DNA of 64,000 nucleotides, taken from assembly GCA_017354895.1 (NCBI GenBank), contig CP071493.1:558001-622000 (forward strand), given 5' to 3'. The stretch comes from Podospora comata. Taxonomy: Eukaryota; Ascomycota; Sordariomycetes; Sordariales; Podosporaceae. The position numbers and the translations under genes are program-made. Below the pieces are notes generated by a model. The model searched no databases. It worked only from the letters and a program-made list of their open reading frames with translations, and had not been told where the DNA came from. Every line of letters starts with the position of its first letter. The stretch's first letter is position 1. Below, piece by piece: positions 9,927-22,600 of this stretch.

Positions 9927-11282
9927 ACACCACCTGCCACCGCTCCCGTTAAAAAGAGGGGTACCCACATCGACCATGAACCTCGGCATCTTTTTCCTTG
10001 TTCTATCTCAAACAATGCCTCCTGATCAAGACACCAAGCAGCACAAGCAAACAAGCACAGCATGCTGTAGTGTCAAGTTAGCATTCCGACAGTGATATCC
10101 ATAGGTAGAATCATCATCGTGTGGCGTCGTGGTGTAGCAACGTTGTAGACCAATCACATTAAATCCATCCCTTTCAACAACCAACAGAGCCCTACCGGAA
10201 GCTTAAATCACATTTTGTGCAACCATAGCATATCCGTTTCGTGTCACCATATCAAAATCACCACATCAATAATGAACATCCCAAGAACTGTTAAATAACC
10301 CCGAGGCCTTTTTCTCGCCCAGCCGTCTCTCTGCTTAAAGTTTCCGCCTATTCTAAAGCTCGAAACCACCGAAAGCTAGGTAGGTAAATACCTCTCTTAT
10401 CTACATCTTATCCCTTCCCTGCCGACCTGCAACTCAGCATCAACAAAATCGATGCCCAGTTCCACAAGTACAGCGCCAGTTGCAAAATCAGAAAAAACGC
10501 TGTTAAACCACAGCATATCCCAGACTTGCCGATTCACCCTTTCTTTCCATTCCTGTAAAAGTGAGAAAAAATAAAAAAAGAATTCCCCAGTCATCAAAAG
10601 CCAGCCAGCCTGTTATCCAGACCCCCTTTCCTTGAATCCTGAAAGAAAGAAGAAACCACCACCATCATAGATAGTGGTGTGATGAAAAAACAAACCCACC
10701 CAACCCCGGATGTTGCGTGTCAAAGCCAAAAAAACGAATGATGCCTTTCCTTTCCCTTGTTTCCCCTTCCCAGTTGCCATGCCGAGAATCTTCGCTAATA
10801 GCTGCGCAAAAAACAAACAACTCGCTGAAGTTTCAGTAAAAGAGAGAGATATATCGCCGCCGCCGCCCAATGTTGTGCCAAACGTGTGTGATAGTGTCGA
10901 TGTAATGCACAAACTGTTCCTCCCAAAAGCAAATCCATGGTGTCCATATTTCCGGGGTTGTGTGTGTAAACGACGGTAAGAAAGTGAAAAAGGTCAAAAT
11001 AAAAAATATGATGTATAAAAACACCAATAACGCCTTCAGCTTGGAGAGCTGATATTTCCCTGTGCCCCATGCCCCAATTCCTAAACGCCTTGATGGGAAG
11101 CCAAATGACGTGATGAAAAAAAGATGTCCAGGCTGAGAAAGTCGAGAGACAAACTCTGCTGCTGGAATGCTTGCCATTCCTGGCCATGCTGATAGATTCG
11201 CCCCCTTGTTGTAGTATTTGTAGACTGTGCCCGGTCTAATTCGTGATAATGCCGAGTAAGCCCTGCTGTCCTAGAGATGCCC
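9927..11282. other. Intergenic and 3' region of the serine-rich protein gene
   Basis: No gene is supported. The part next to 11283 is probably the 3' UTR of the minus-strand gene. A GCTAGGTAGGTAAATACC motif lies near 10374-10392, and a GCCGCCGCC run near 10856. Short frames at 10613-11187 have no recognisable domains. Confidence 0.45.
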
Positions 11283-12836
11283 TTACCGGCCACCAAGCCT
11301 CAGCAGCTTCGTCCTCAGCCAGAGCACAAACCCGGCCCAGTAGCTCTGCGTCTTCCGCTTGGGGCCGCTCCCTCTTCGCGGCCGAGTCTGCTCAAACCGC
11401 ACAGCGTCGACATTAGGGCCGAAGGCGGGCGGCGTCTCGAGCGGAACGCTGTCGTACTTGCGGCTCATGAAGCGCATCTGCTCCTCGCCGCTCGGCGAGT
11501 CGGTGTGGCGCCTGTTGATGGCGCCGCCGACCTGGGGAGCGGAAGAAGAGGTGTAGGCTCCTTCAAGGTCCTGTCGCGAAGAGTTGCTGACGGTCGTGCC
11601 CTCGGTCCAAGAAGCGCCCTTTCTACCAAAGACAGCTTGGATGCCGCTGGAGGTGGATGCGGGGGGAGAAATAACATTGCTAAGGCTGTTCCCAGTGTTC
11701 TTGCGGTGGATGGACGGACGGGCTGGGGCTCCCTTCTCGATGCGACTCGCTTCCTTGGTATCCCTACGCTCCCTCTTCTTGATCATCTCGCGGTCGTACT
11801 TTTCCTCCTTGATGTTCTCGCGCTCCTCAAACTTGCGGCGAGCGGCTCGGATCTTTTCGGCGCGGTTAGCCGTGTCTAGCTCGGAGCGGCTGCGAAGTCG
11901 GGGAAAGTTCGCCATGTCGAGCGAGCTGCGCAAAGGCGACATTTGAGTGGCGCCAGAAGATGAGTTGTTGATTGTTCCGGCTCCGATACTGCCGGTTGGC
12001 GAGTCGAGAGTGGTGCCCAAGGACACGCTGACGCTGTTTGTCAACTGTAGATCGGACTGGCTAGTCGTGGAGATGGTGCCATTCGCAAGTCGAGAAATGA
12101 CAGTCGCACCTGACGCCGACCTGGAAGTGCCACCTGTCGTATTGATGCGGAGAGAGGGCGCTTTGGAAGGTACCTCGGTGTATGACCCGGTGCGCTGGCT
12201 CTGGAGCGATGGTCGGCGGGGATTTGAGAGATTTGACTGCGATGATAACGCTGGTGGCGGGGCAGAGGAGTGACTATGGCTATGGTTATGGTATTGCGCG
12301 GGAGAGTCAAAATCGTCAAAGTCGTCCTCGTTCTCGGTAATAGTGGGGGAGCAGTTGCGCTCGTTGTGAGTGCTATTGATGGTATTTGCAACGGTATTGT
12401 CAAACGAAGCAAGCGAGTTCGCATATGACAAGGGTGGCGTCGACGTCCGCGGGGCCTGCGCAAAAGGATGGATGAAAGCTCCTCCGCGAGGACCGCTGCC
12501 AGTAGAAGCTTGCGACGGCGTACGGCCGTGGTGGAATTTGGCTCGAATGTTGCTTCCGCCGCCTGGAACAGACACCACGTTGCTCTCGACACCCAGACCC
12601 ATTGCTCCTCCTGATAAGCCACCAGGGAACGCCTTCTCATCCCACTCCCCATTCTCCAGCTGCTCAATCGACTGCTCATCCCACCCTCTATCCAGATCCA
12701 GCGAGTTCTTTTCCGAATGCGACAGCTTCAGGTTCTTCGCTGTCTTCAATATTGGCTTCACCATCTTTCCCCTCGCCTTCGTCAGCTTTTTATTGAGCAC
12801 CGCACCACCGCCAACTGTCGTCATTTCTGGCAACAT
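11283..12836 (-). CDS. Serine-rich, largely disordered protein of unknown function
   Basis: A single exon encodes 517 residues, starting at the ATG at 12836. The N-terminus is basic (LNKKLTKARGKMVKPILK), followed by a long Ser/Thr/Gly/Asn-rich region. That region includes an acidic patch (ENEDDFDDFDSP), then His-Ser repeats. Residues about 330-375 form a highly charged helix of alternating Lys/Arg/Glu, a probable coiled coil. The C-terminus is short and amphipathic to hydrophobic (SYWAGFVLWLRTKLLR), suggesting a membrane-binding or packing motif. I do not recognise the family; the C-terminal block and the charged helix are the parts most likely to be conserved. Many Ser/Arg-Ser contexts suggest phosphorylation. 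A downstream Met near residue 25 could also serve as start. Confidence 0.75.
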   Translation of the reverse strand: MLPEMTTVGGGAVLNKKLTKARGKMVKPILKTAKNLKLSHSEKNSLDLDRGWDEQSIEQLENGEWDEKAFPGGLSGGAMGLGVESNVVSVPGGGSNIRAKFHHGRTPSQASTGSGPRGGAFIHPFAQAPRTSTPPLSYANSLASFDNTVANTINSTHNERNCSPTITENEDDFDDFDSPAQYHNHSHSHSSAPPPALSSQSNLSNPRRPSLQSQRTGSYTEVPSKAPSLRINTTGGTSRSASGATVISRLANGTISTTSQSDLQLTNSVSVSLGTTLDSPTGSIGAGTINNSSSGATQMSPLRSSLDMANFPRLRSRSELDTANRAEKIRAARRKFEERENIKEEKYDREMIKKRERRDTKEASRIEKGAPARPSIHRKNTGNSLSNVISPPASTSSGIQAVFGRKGASWTEGTTVSNSSRQDLEGAYTSSSAPQVGGAINRRHTDSPSGEEQMRFMSRKYDSVPLETPPAFGPNVDAVRFEQTRPRRGSGPKRKTQSYWAGFVLWLRTKLLRLGGR

Positions 12837-13623
12837 TTTCCTTCTTTCTTTTCTTTTGTACTGCCCAATTTGCGCAATTCTCCCTTTTTCCCAGTATGCG
12901 GGGAAAAGTCGATGATCGGAGTTCCCAAGATGACGTTGCTGCCGCGTCTGAATGTCGTCTTCGATTTTTCGGATCCTCCGGAATTTAACAGCGCTGCACG
13001 CGGTTCAATTTTCAAGCACGACGACAACGACAAAACCAGCAAAAAGGAACAGGGAGAACAAGACGAGACTGCGGGGCTGAATGCATCTGATGGTCGCAGT
13101 GCCAAAACTAAAAAAAAAAAAAAAAAAATAGAAACTTCCCCCTCTTTCTTTCTTTTGCGATCTTTGCCCCGAGGGCTGGGCCTTGCACCTCTCTCTCTCT
13201 CTCTCTCTCGTCTTCCTCCGAATCCACCGAGCAGCAGCCCCCAGATGACACCAAGTAATAATGACTGGAGAGAGGGAAATTATGCCGTGTCAATCAATCA
13301 ATCAATCAAGCCACGAAAAAAAGCGTGGACAGGGCAGGCACCAAAACAAACAAAAGGACGGGGGAGGGAACAAGAGGGGAAGTGATTGATTGAATGGTTG
13401 CAAAATGTCTAATTCGACGTCGAGCGGCGCGGGTGTGGGATAATTAGACGCGGGCGCGGGCCTCGTTGATCGGGTCTCCTGTCTCGGTCGCGCGCGGGGT
13501 TGATGGTGGTGATTGTTGATGGGTGGTCGCAGAAGTAAGGGGCGACTGAGGTGTTGTGACGGATGTTGTGATGAGGAGTAAAGAAGAGGGGAGGTGGTTG
13601 GTGTAGGTTGGGCTGTCGGAGAG
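12837..13623. other. Leader and promoter of the serine-rich protein gene, low complexity
   Basis: The interval carries poly-A (13109-13128), (CT)n around 13190-13209 and (ATCA)n around 13290-13310. These simple tracts on the + strand correspond to CT/AG-rich leader DNA of the minus-strand gene. No coding region is seen. Confidence 0.45.
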
Positions 13624-13650
13624 TGGTGGTGGTGGTGGTGGTGGTGGTGG
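13624..13650. repeat. (TGG)9 microsatellite
   Basis: Nine uninterrupted TGG units. They are followed by further G/T-rich DNA and by GGAT repeats around 13684-13700. This accounts for the poly-Val and poly-Thr appearance of frames here. Confidence 0.9.
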
Positions 13651-16600
13651 CCGTGTGTAGGTGGTGTGTGTGGCCGGTAAAATGGACGGATGGATGGATG
13701 GCCAAGGAGAGGATAAGGGGGAGGAGGAGGAGGAGAGGAGACGAGGGGAAATCCAGGAATTCAAATGGGTGTGGTGGGATGGGGATGCTTCCCTCGATCT
13801 TCGTTCCCGGCGGTGCGCACCACCGTGTTGCTGGGTCCCTGGGTGGAAGGGAAGAAGCACTAGGCGGGAGGAGGGGCCACTACGGAGTACTACCTGCTGG
13901 CGCACGCACCAAGGCACGAACGCCTAGCCACTGATTCAGCCTCACTCCCAGTCGATGGGCGCCATGTGTGGGGGAGAAAAGAGGGGCGACAGGGTGGTGT
14001 CCAGCCAGTCAGCCGTCTGCGTCCGCGAATCCGCGTTCGTCAGCCACACCACAGTCCGGGTTGATTGGACAAAGGCCAGCCATCAGCTGCTGTAAGTAAT
14101 TGCTGCTTTGCGTGTGCTTCTGCAGCACAGATGGATTGACTACAATGGCCATGGCTGGCCAGTGCTGAAGATATGTATCAGTGATAGTAGATAGCAAGTA
14201 TGCTCCTGTGTGTAGCCATCGCCGGTTGCTCCGCCAGCACCCTGCCAGACGTTTTACAAAAATTGGCTCAACCCGGCCTCGGAATATCCGACCATACCGG
14301 CGGTCAAGAAGCAAAAGGAAGAAAAAGATGGAAAAAGATCTGGCCCCCTGACTACACTACAGAAGAGTCGATAGCGCCAGCGATCCATGATTCGACGGGT
14401 GGATCTGCCGGCTCCGACAGCATGTTCCCGCGATTTCTTCAAGATGGCACTAGTTGTAGCAACAGGTGAAGAAAATGATGGCCGGTTGCGGTTGCAACGG
14501 GGATCGGTGATCTCTGCAAAACAGCAAAGCTCTTTGGCTGCTGGCGTGTGAAACATGCACGCGCTTGGTCCTTTAGGGTTGGATTCTGTTTCCGTTTTTG
14601 TTTTCTTGCTGTTTTTAGCCCGCCAGGGACCATGACACCGCTCTCTTCAAAAGCCCAACGTCTCCGCTTGCTAGCAACTGCAAAGTTGACCGCATCTTCA
14701 AAACGACCGAACACAAAGTCAAAAAAAAAAATCAACGCTTCTCTTTTTGCACACTTGAGAAGAGAGAGAGAAAGAGAGACAACATGGCCGTGCAGGAAAC
14801 AGGAAGGTGCTCCGCTTACTGGAGTATATGCAATGTAGGACAGCTCAGACACCTCAGACACCTCATACAGCAGCAGCAAAGACAAGAGTCTAGCCAGCCG
14901 ACCAAGCAGTGTTTCTCAATTGCTAATACTATTATCGGAAACATGGAACTTCCCCATGGTTTCATCAAGAGCGGTCAAAGTATCACTACTCCGTAATCAC
15001 TCGCCGTTCTCGTCACCTTGCACAGATTGCGCGTTCATCCGGAGGCGTCGTTTGTGGTGAACTGACGACGGCGGTATCTGCCCCTGGAGGTGAGCATTGA
15101 GGTGCCATGGTGGAACGAACACATTGAACGAACCCCGCACCGCCGAAGCCGGTGGCGGGCACACAACGCACCGGGGAACCTGCGATAACTTCCCCTCGTC
15201 TTCCTCGGACCCCTCCAACCCCTCGAGGCTCCTCCCCCTCCACACGGATGGTGTTGTCGTTGTGGGTTGCGTCGTGTCGGTGTGGGCGAGCTGCAGTTTG
15301 GTTGGCTTCTTTGCGCCCAGCCGCCCATCCGCCGCCGCCGCCTTCTCGATCTGTCTGCTTCCAAACATGTTGCTTGCTGTTCCCATGAGCGTCACCGCCA
15401 CGGCTCGACGGCACGACCCGAGTTTGAGCCAAAAACCCCGCATCTTGTCCTCCTACCATCCTGAGTTTTGTCTCTGTTTTTTTTCTTTTCTGCGTGTTGC
15501 TCTAGGATGCGAACTGGGGGTGGAGAAAACCGGGGGAGGAGGCGGGACAGGATCCACGGATTGTCTTCCTTCTCGGTCGGCGGTGAACATCAACGGTGAA
15601 GGTGGGGCTTTTACCCGGCCGGGGCCCCTGCCGAGAATGGATGGGTGGGCGGTCAAGTCCCCAAGTTGAGAAGATGACCCAAGCAAAGGCGGTGGCCGGA
15701 TCTCCTTCCCTGCCTTATACGGATGCTCAAAACACTGCCCTTCCCCTTGCCAGCCGGTGAAGAACTTTTCCCCCTCTTCGTGGGAGCTTTATAACGGCTT
15801 GCACGGCTCGCTATCTCGCCGGTGGCTGGAACAAGTTAAACGAGAGCAGGAGTAGAGAAGGAGACACAAGCAAATGGAGTATCATTGGACCGACCGTTGG
15901 CCCAGCACACTTGGTTGCTGCAGTTGAAACCCCCAACTTTGGACTCGATTGACCTGCCCTCCGCGGTTTCCATGCATCGCGCCGGCCATGGGTGGCGTCG
16001 GCGATAAAAATTGAAAATAGAGATAGATATGTGAGATGAGAGGGACAAATGAGCTGTGATAATGCGCATTCAATGCACATTGCATAATGGACCATGAGGA
16101 AAAGGTCTGGATGCAAGCTTTCCCCCTTCATAGTTCTTCCGTCCTTCAGATCGCGACGAAAGCTACCACTAGGTAGCAAATAACTGCGAAAGAGAAGGAA
16201 TCATATAGTTGCAACAAGCAACAATCAAGAGGGTCAAAGAGCATATAGCTCTTCAAGACGCAAAGGCACTTGCTTGCATTGTTTGTCCACTGGGACGACG
16301 GCTCACCCATGGGCTTATCCTGGCCAACGCAAGTCCTGAGAAGTCTTTCCATGGGCCTACTGCTTAATATTTCTTGCCAATGTCAGATGACTAGGTGCCG
16401 GCCTTGGAGCCCAGAGGACTTATAACAGGCCGAATAAACTTGTAGGTAGACAGTCCATGATGGTTGATGAGCTGGCCTGAATCCTAGTGGCGGAGGGGAT
16501 ACGCCGTTCTCCATAAATCATGGAAATGTTGTCGTCTCGAAGCTGAAACAGAGAAATAGAACAAGCTCTAGTCTTCAGATTCTAACCGGCCCCTGGTGTG

Positions 16601-19600
16601 AAGCGAGACCAATTTTTCTCGGGATGTCTGAAGTCCTAAATCTTGAAGACTCCTGGTGGACGAGACACCAGAGGTATATGGCAGCCTGGATGGTGGTAGA
16701 GTTGTTTTATCTGATGGGTTCTATGAATCAGCAGCGCTGACTCCAGATATATCATGACTTGTGGTAGTTCAGCCCTGTCTGAACCCACCGATGACATAAC
16801 CAGTCACTCATGAGTGGTCGCTCTCGAGTCCCGATCTACTCCCAAACAAGGAACTCGTCGCGAAGTGAAAGCAGGCAGAGTGATGAGGCAGAAGCAGATT
16901 GTGTTCTCTAATTGGTGAGAATTTCAACCGCGAATCCTAGCCCAAACCTCGCAGATGCTTGCTCTCGGGGAGGGAAGGACCGCTCCGCCTCAAAAGCGTA
17001 TTCCGCATTTGCCTTGCTTCCGAATGGCTGCTCCTTCGCGCACAATGCAAATCCACTGGTGATGTTGGAGCTAGCGGGACATCGGCTGAAGTGAAATACT
17101 TGGTCCAAGATTCCTGTCAACACGTCTCTGTGCCTGACGAATTGGGATCGACGTATCCTTAGAGCCTTCCTTCTCCCAGCATGATCCTCCGTTGGAGCTC
17201 GGGGGGTGTAGATAAAGCATTCCCAAGCTAAGCAGCCGCTTTCTCCGAGAGAGTGCCTGGACCTTCTCCTATCGCTGGACCGTCACACCGTCGCCCAACT
17301 GCTTTGATCCTGAAAGAAGCACGCCGCACACGTCTGACATACGAAGAGCTGTATGTTGAAAAGAAGACTCATCCTCTCACGTCATGCGTGACACACTGTT
17401 GCTTCTCGGTGCTTGTTGTGTAGATTCTCGAGGTTGCTTGCCACGTAGGGGAAGTTGAACTCTGGTAGAGAAGAGCACTTGACAGCGACCACACAACATG
17501 ACAACTTCGTGTTCCCCGATACGGCTGTGTTCTGATCATGTCCATCACCTGAAATTGACAGAGCGCTTTTCCCAAGTACCTTCAAGTACCCTTGGTGTCT
17601 TCCCCGCAATCGGCAGGGCCTCGTCGATGTGACTGATCACCTCATACGTCCTCGTTGCCGCTGCCGAGGAAATCTAGAACTCCCAGAGGGCGGGGTTTCT
17701 GTTACCATAATCAGCGTCCGGACACAAACTAGAGAGGGGTCGCGGTGGCAATGATCGTACCGCAGAGGTTCAAAGCCCGGTGACCGCGGCCAAGTTCACC
17801 AGCCATGTCGATCCCATATGGGCACTGGGAGGCGTCCGTTGGTGATGAAGAAGTTGGACAGGAAATGTGCTCTGCATCTAAGCTGAAGCCAGATCGGCCA
17901 ACCAGAAACCAAAGACGGGGTGTTTCGCCGTCTGCAGCAGTCCTCGTGACTATCAAAGCCCCAAGGACTTTTCAGGGAAAGCTTTGCCGTCAGGTAGAAA
18001 GCGTCTGAGGACTCCGGGGAGGGTTTCGGCCTTCCTAGCCCCAACAGTCCCATAGCGTTCAAAACACATACTCTAGGGAGCTCCCAAGCAGATCGTCAGT
18101 CGCTCGCCATAGTCTTAGACTCTCCCTTATCCATTGCCAGATAGCAACTGGCTTGATGGCCTAGTGGTAGCGAAGCCGTTATCAGGGAAGGACTCGCCAC
18201 AGCGGTATGGCACGACAGGACAACGGCCCGCTTGCCGCTGTCCGCTCTCGGAGCCAGCTTATCGCTGGTTGGGCTGCGCTCTCGGGGTGCCTTGACCCAT
18301 CTGCGGACGACGGCTGTTGACAAATGGTGACTTGATATGCTCTTGGACATGCCGGGAGAACGGAAGACGAGATGAGGAGGATGACCAAGACTCTCTTGAC
18401 TCTAGGCTGTCGATTCGGCGGCGTGTCGGTGAGCTGGGGGGTCTTTCCTTGGATGATGCGCGCAGAACAGCCTATCAATTCGCCTCTTGACCGCCAGTCA
18501 GACTGTGCGAATCGTGGTTTGATCATGAGCAAGGCAGGCCTGCCCTGGGATCATATCCAGTGTTTTGAACAGACAAAGCTGGCCGGGTTTCAGTCGGACC
18601 GGTACGGTAATGGGTCGGTGACATGCGCGGCCTTTTCCACGGCACGGGAAAAGGAAAGGATCATGGATCCCGGGAGCTCTTTGACATTATCTGTTTGTCA
18701 CGCTGGAAGAAGGAGATAATGGCAGGCTGTTGCTATCCTGAACCCTGTGCTTTGCATCAGCGACGCCAGAACAAGGCACCAAACGGTAATGATGCAACCA
18801 CATCGTCGGGGCATATGCAGGAGAAAGGCGTCATAGAAGAGATAAATTGCTGAAAAGATTAGACATCATGGCCTCGCTTGGATGGCCCGCCTTTCGAGTT
18901 GTGGTATATGTCGATATTACCTGCCTGTATGCCCGGGGCATACCCACGCCGAGCCTGGATTTGGAGCTGGGGGTCTGGGAGCCCGGGGGTCTGAGAGGCA
19001 GTCTCACAGTTTATCCAGAAAAATGCCACTTTTCGCCGCAGGAAAAAAGCCCTTGAATGCGCATCATCCAGATCGACCGCATCTACCGGAGCTGCACTGC
19101 TGCTTCCCCGAGCCATGCTCTCCGGGCCGCGGGTTGGGTTCCATTGTTCCATCACAGCAGACCTTCGCTTGCTGGGTGCTCCCCAATTTGCAGAAGCGAA
19201 CGAATTCTCTTCCACATCATCTCACCACCCAACAGCACCACGACAGCCACGATGCCCGCGCCAACCCCTCCCACTTGCTGCCCCGAGGTCGCTATGACGT
19301 TAGCGGGCCCTTGTACACAATGCATCAGATGCGGGTGGATTGCAAGTCGACAGGACATGGCCATGGGACGGCATTGCGTGCAGTCAGAGAAATGAGCGAT
19401 TGCGTGGCGGGGGGGGGGCGGTCGCAGAGAGCTTGAAGAACTTTGCAACCCCTCGATTCGGCTCTGAGGTGGCAGTATTATTATTAGTGTGCCGCTTGTT
19501 ATCGGTTCTGCGCGTGCTGGTAGCGCACTCCAACAAGGACCGCGGGATGGGCCAAGATGCCCTTGGTTGAGACCGGCGTCAATCTCAGCAACATGGCTCT

Positions 19601-22600
19601 GGTGAGGATTTCAATTCCGGATGAATGGTCGACAAAGGAGGTAGCAGTGACGTGCTGCACGAACACAATGCTCATCATTGCCCGGTTGGACAGCTGAAGC
19701 CAAGGCAATTCAGGGCGATGATGCTCTGGGTGTCTGGCTGGCTCTTCTCGAACCAGATATCGATACTTCTTGTCAACACATTGCCGACGATATGCCGGCC
19801 CGATGAGGTCTGGGCACGCAGAAAAGAGGTTGCCATTATACGTGTGATGGCGAGGAGGATGCTGCAGCGTTGTAGTAAAGCATGATCCCAACGATAACAT
19901 ATCGAATCCCATGGGGGTTGGCGTAGTGCAAGTCTGGAAATAGAAGTGCGAGATAGCAGGGTGTGCATTCTAGAAGGCCTTGTCGTTGCTTTTTCTGAAG
20001 AACCGAAGTAAAGTACCTAGGTAGGTACTCAATCATCCCACGTCAGTGAACCTACCTATTCGCGACTGCCTTCCGTCCCGAGTTCACCAGAACAAGCAGG
20101 CAGCACAGACCACCCAGCCCGCATACACTCAGCGAACCCTAATAACCGGGCCGGCAGAGTGGAAGAGCACTTTAAACTACTGACGGAGTGCGGGAAAGAA
20201 TTATTTTGCTCCCGCAATATCCAAGTGTTTCTTGTCCTCTTGATGTAACACTTGGGTTTTAGCTGCAGAAGGAGTTGCAGCCTTGTTATTTTTTACAAAT
20301 TTCTTATCAGCAAGGCATCGCGATATCTTTGTGTGCCAACGCTTCAAAACGCATCCCGTCTCGCGGAAACGCTGTCATGGCAAGCCCGAATTAGATACGC
20401 CAACACCATAGCAGTTTGTACAAGTCACAGAAAGTACATGTGTCTACTGGGCCACGGTGGATGGGAAAGGAGAGACGTTGGGTGAGTGCGGGATGGTTCT
20501 TGGCATATCGCTGGCCGCAACCTCATCCCCACATACCCCAACTCATATACACACCACACACCTCTAATTTATTCATCGTCAGAGAGACGGCGCGGGATGT
20601 TTTTCAGCTTTGTGGGGATGTGTGTAGCAAGTCGTCTTCACTCGGGAGATCGTCACGCAATCCGTTAGGTCACACATCGCGAACTCTGGGGGGGAATAAG
20701 AAAGTTCGCCGCCGGTGAGCGCCCTTCCGGATCGCCAACAATGTGGCGCCTGCTTCGACGCCATTGAACGGCAACGAACGGGACGCTCCGTTGGATTGCG
20801 ACATGAGTCGTGCCAGGTGGGCCCACCTGACAAAACACATTCACCAGCTTCACCAAGGTATGTACACACCATTAGACCTTGTCTTGAGATTTATCATATC
20901 TACGACAAATGTAGTGCTATATTTGCACCTACATCACACCCAGCAGAGTAGTTATACCTATGTGGCTCAGCCGGCCGGTTGACACCTGGCCATCCAAACT
21001 CGGCTCTTCTGCTCGAGACTGGACATTGGCCGGCACCCCAGTCCGACGCTTTGGACTCGAATTCCATGATGTTGCCACTCACTGCCACTCTGATATTTTC
21101 AGGGATGAGACAATGACCTGATTCTGATCCTTTCTACGAGTGGATGCTGCCCCTGAGAGCAACAACTTTGCGGAGGCTCAGCAGCACTCGGCTTCGGTCC
21201 GGCTCGACTCCCCCGGCCTGTGGGGACCCGAATTCTCCTCGGCCGTTGTGACGTCTGGTCCACATGGCGGCCCGTGTAGGGCGGTCGAATTTGACGACGT
21301 CCCTGAGCGAGACGTGGTGAAACAACAGTCTCTCGCGTACTGAACCCGAACATTGAACACGCCAGCAACTGTCTCCTGAGCAGAAAGATGTGTCTTTTTC
21401 TTCTCGCCAACCAGGAGAGCCATGGTTCGTCAACATCACAGATATCATGCAACCACCTTCGGCGTTTACGGACCTGAAGATCTTCGGCCTACTCTTTTCT
21501 TCTGTCTCTTCTGCACGGCATTTGCTCTGAGCAAGGGCATAGTTTGATCCCGATGTCCATAGTTGGCAAGCGCTGCGGGTCATAACAGGGGCCATGCTCA
21601 AATCAAAGAGTTCACCAGGCTCAAAACTTGATCGTCGACATGCGGTACCGTCGCAGAATGTTATTGACAGCGCATGACGAAGCCAGCCCTAAACCAGGCC
21701 TTGTTCTCACCGAGGCATGGCAGGACGGCCTTGACCGAATTGAAGCGTGTCAACTATGAGGTGCAAACCAATCCTACTAGCAGCGTTTCGGGTGGCAGCC
21801 GTTTATACAACAGGGGGCGCATCTGCTCGACCCCGATTAGTCTACACGGCCGCCAGCCAGCATACGCGGACCGCTCAAGATCTTGTTCGGATGCAAGGTG
21901 TCTTTCCGTCATCACGGCAGTGGCCGGGCACTTCGTACCTGCATGAGAGATGGCCATCGACACTTGTTGGGGCCTTCACCCTCAGTATGGACCCGCCCCC
22001 ATCCACAAAGACAGGACGAAACGAAGCCCACGTCAACTGTCGTCACTATAGTCGGCTGCCCTAACGACACCCACGTCAAACATCGCCTGCCAGCACGCCA
22101 ACGCAAAGATGGATGATATGATGAAGCCACATCTCGCTGCGTGGGTTATCCCGACAACCGAGGGTGCTTTCCTACCTCTTTAACAACGGGATGATGTTGT
22201 GGCCCGTGCTTCCGTATTGCCAAAATTGGCGGAGCAATGGATCGCCGGCTCGACCGTTCTCCGTTCACGGCCAAGTGGGCTCCCGTTGGACCACATCCTT
22301 GAAGACGGTAGGGTTTAGGACCCATCTTGGACAAGGAGTAGACCCTGTTTGACCTAATTTGTACCCGCTCTCCCCCGCCCATCAAAGGCTTTCGCCCGAG
22401 GCCGGTTCCCAAAGAGGTAGTCGATAACGTTGAATCTCCAGCACCAATGTCCCTTCACCATGTTGGGCCCGTGCCATACATATCCAAGGCCGGCAGCATG
22501 TCGTTTCGAGTCTTTCCGGCCCCGTCCCTCGCCGTGCTCCCCCAGGTGTGCATTCCGGGCAGGTAATTTCATCACCGCCGACGGATTGGATGTCGACTGC

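Noticed and set aside
14784-14996. 70-codon frame after a (GA)n tract with a good start context (ACAACATGG)
   Set aside because: No domain or homolog in mind, no introns or promoter elements; the codon content looks random.
18150-18175. TGGCCTAGTGGTA string like a tRNA A box
   Set aside because: No B box (GGTTCRA-type) and no cloverleaf pairing within tRNA length on either strand.
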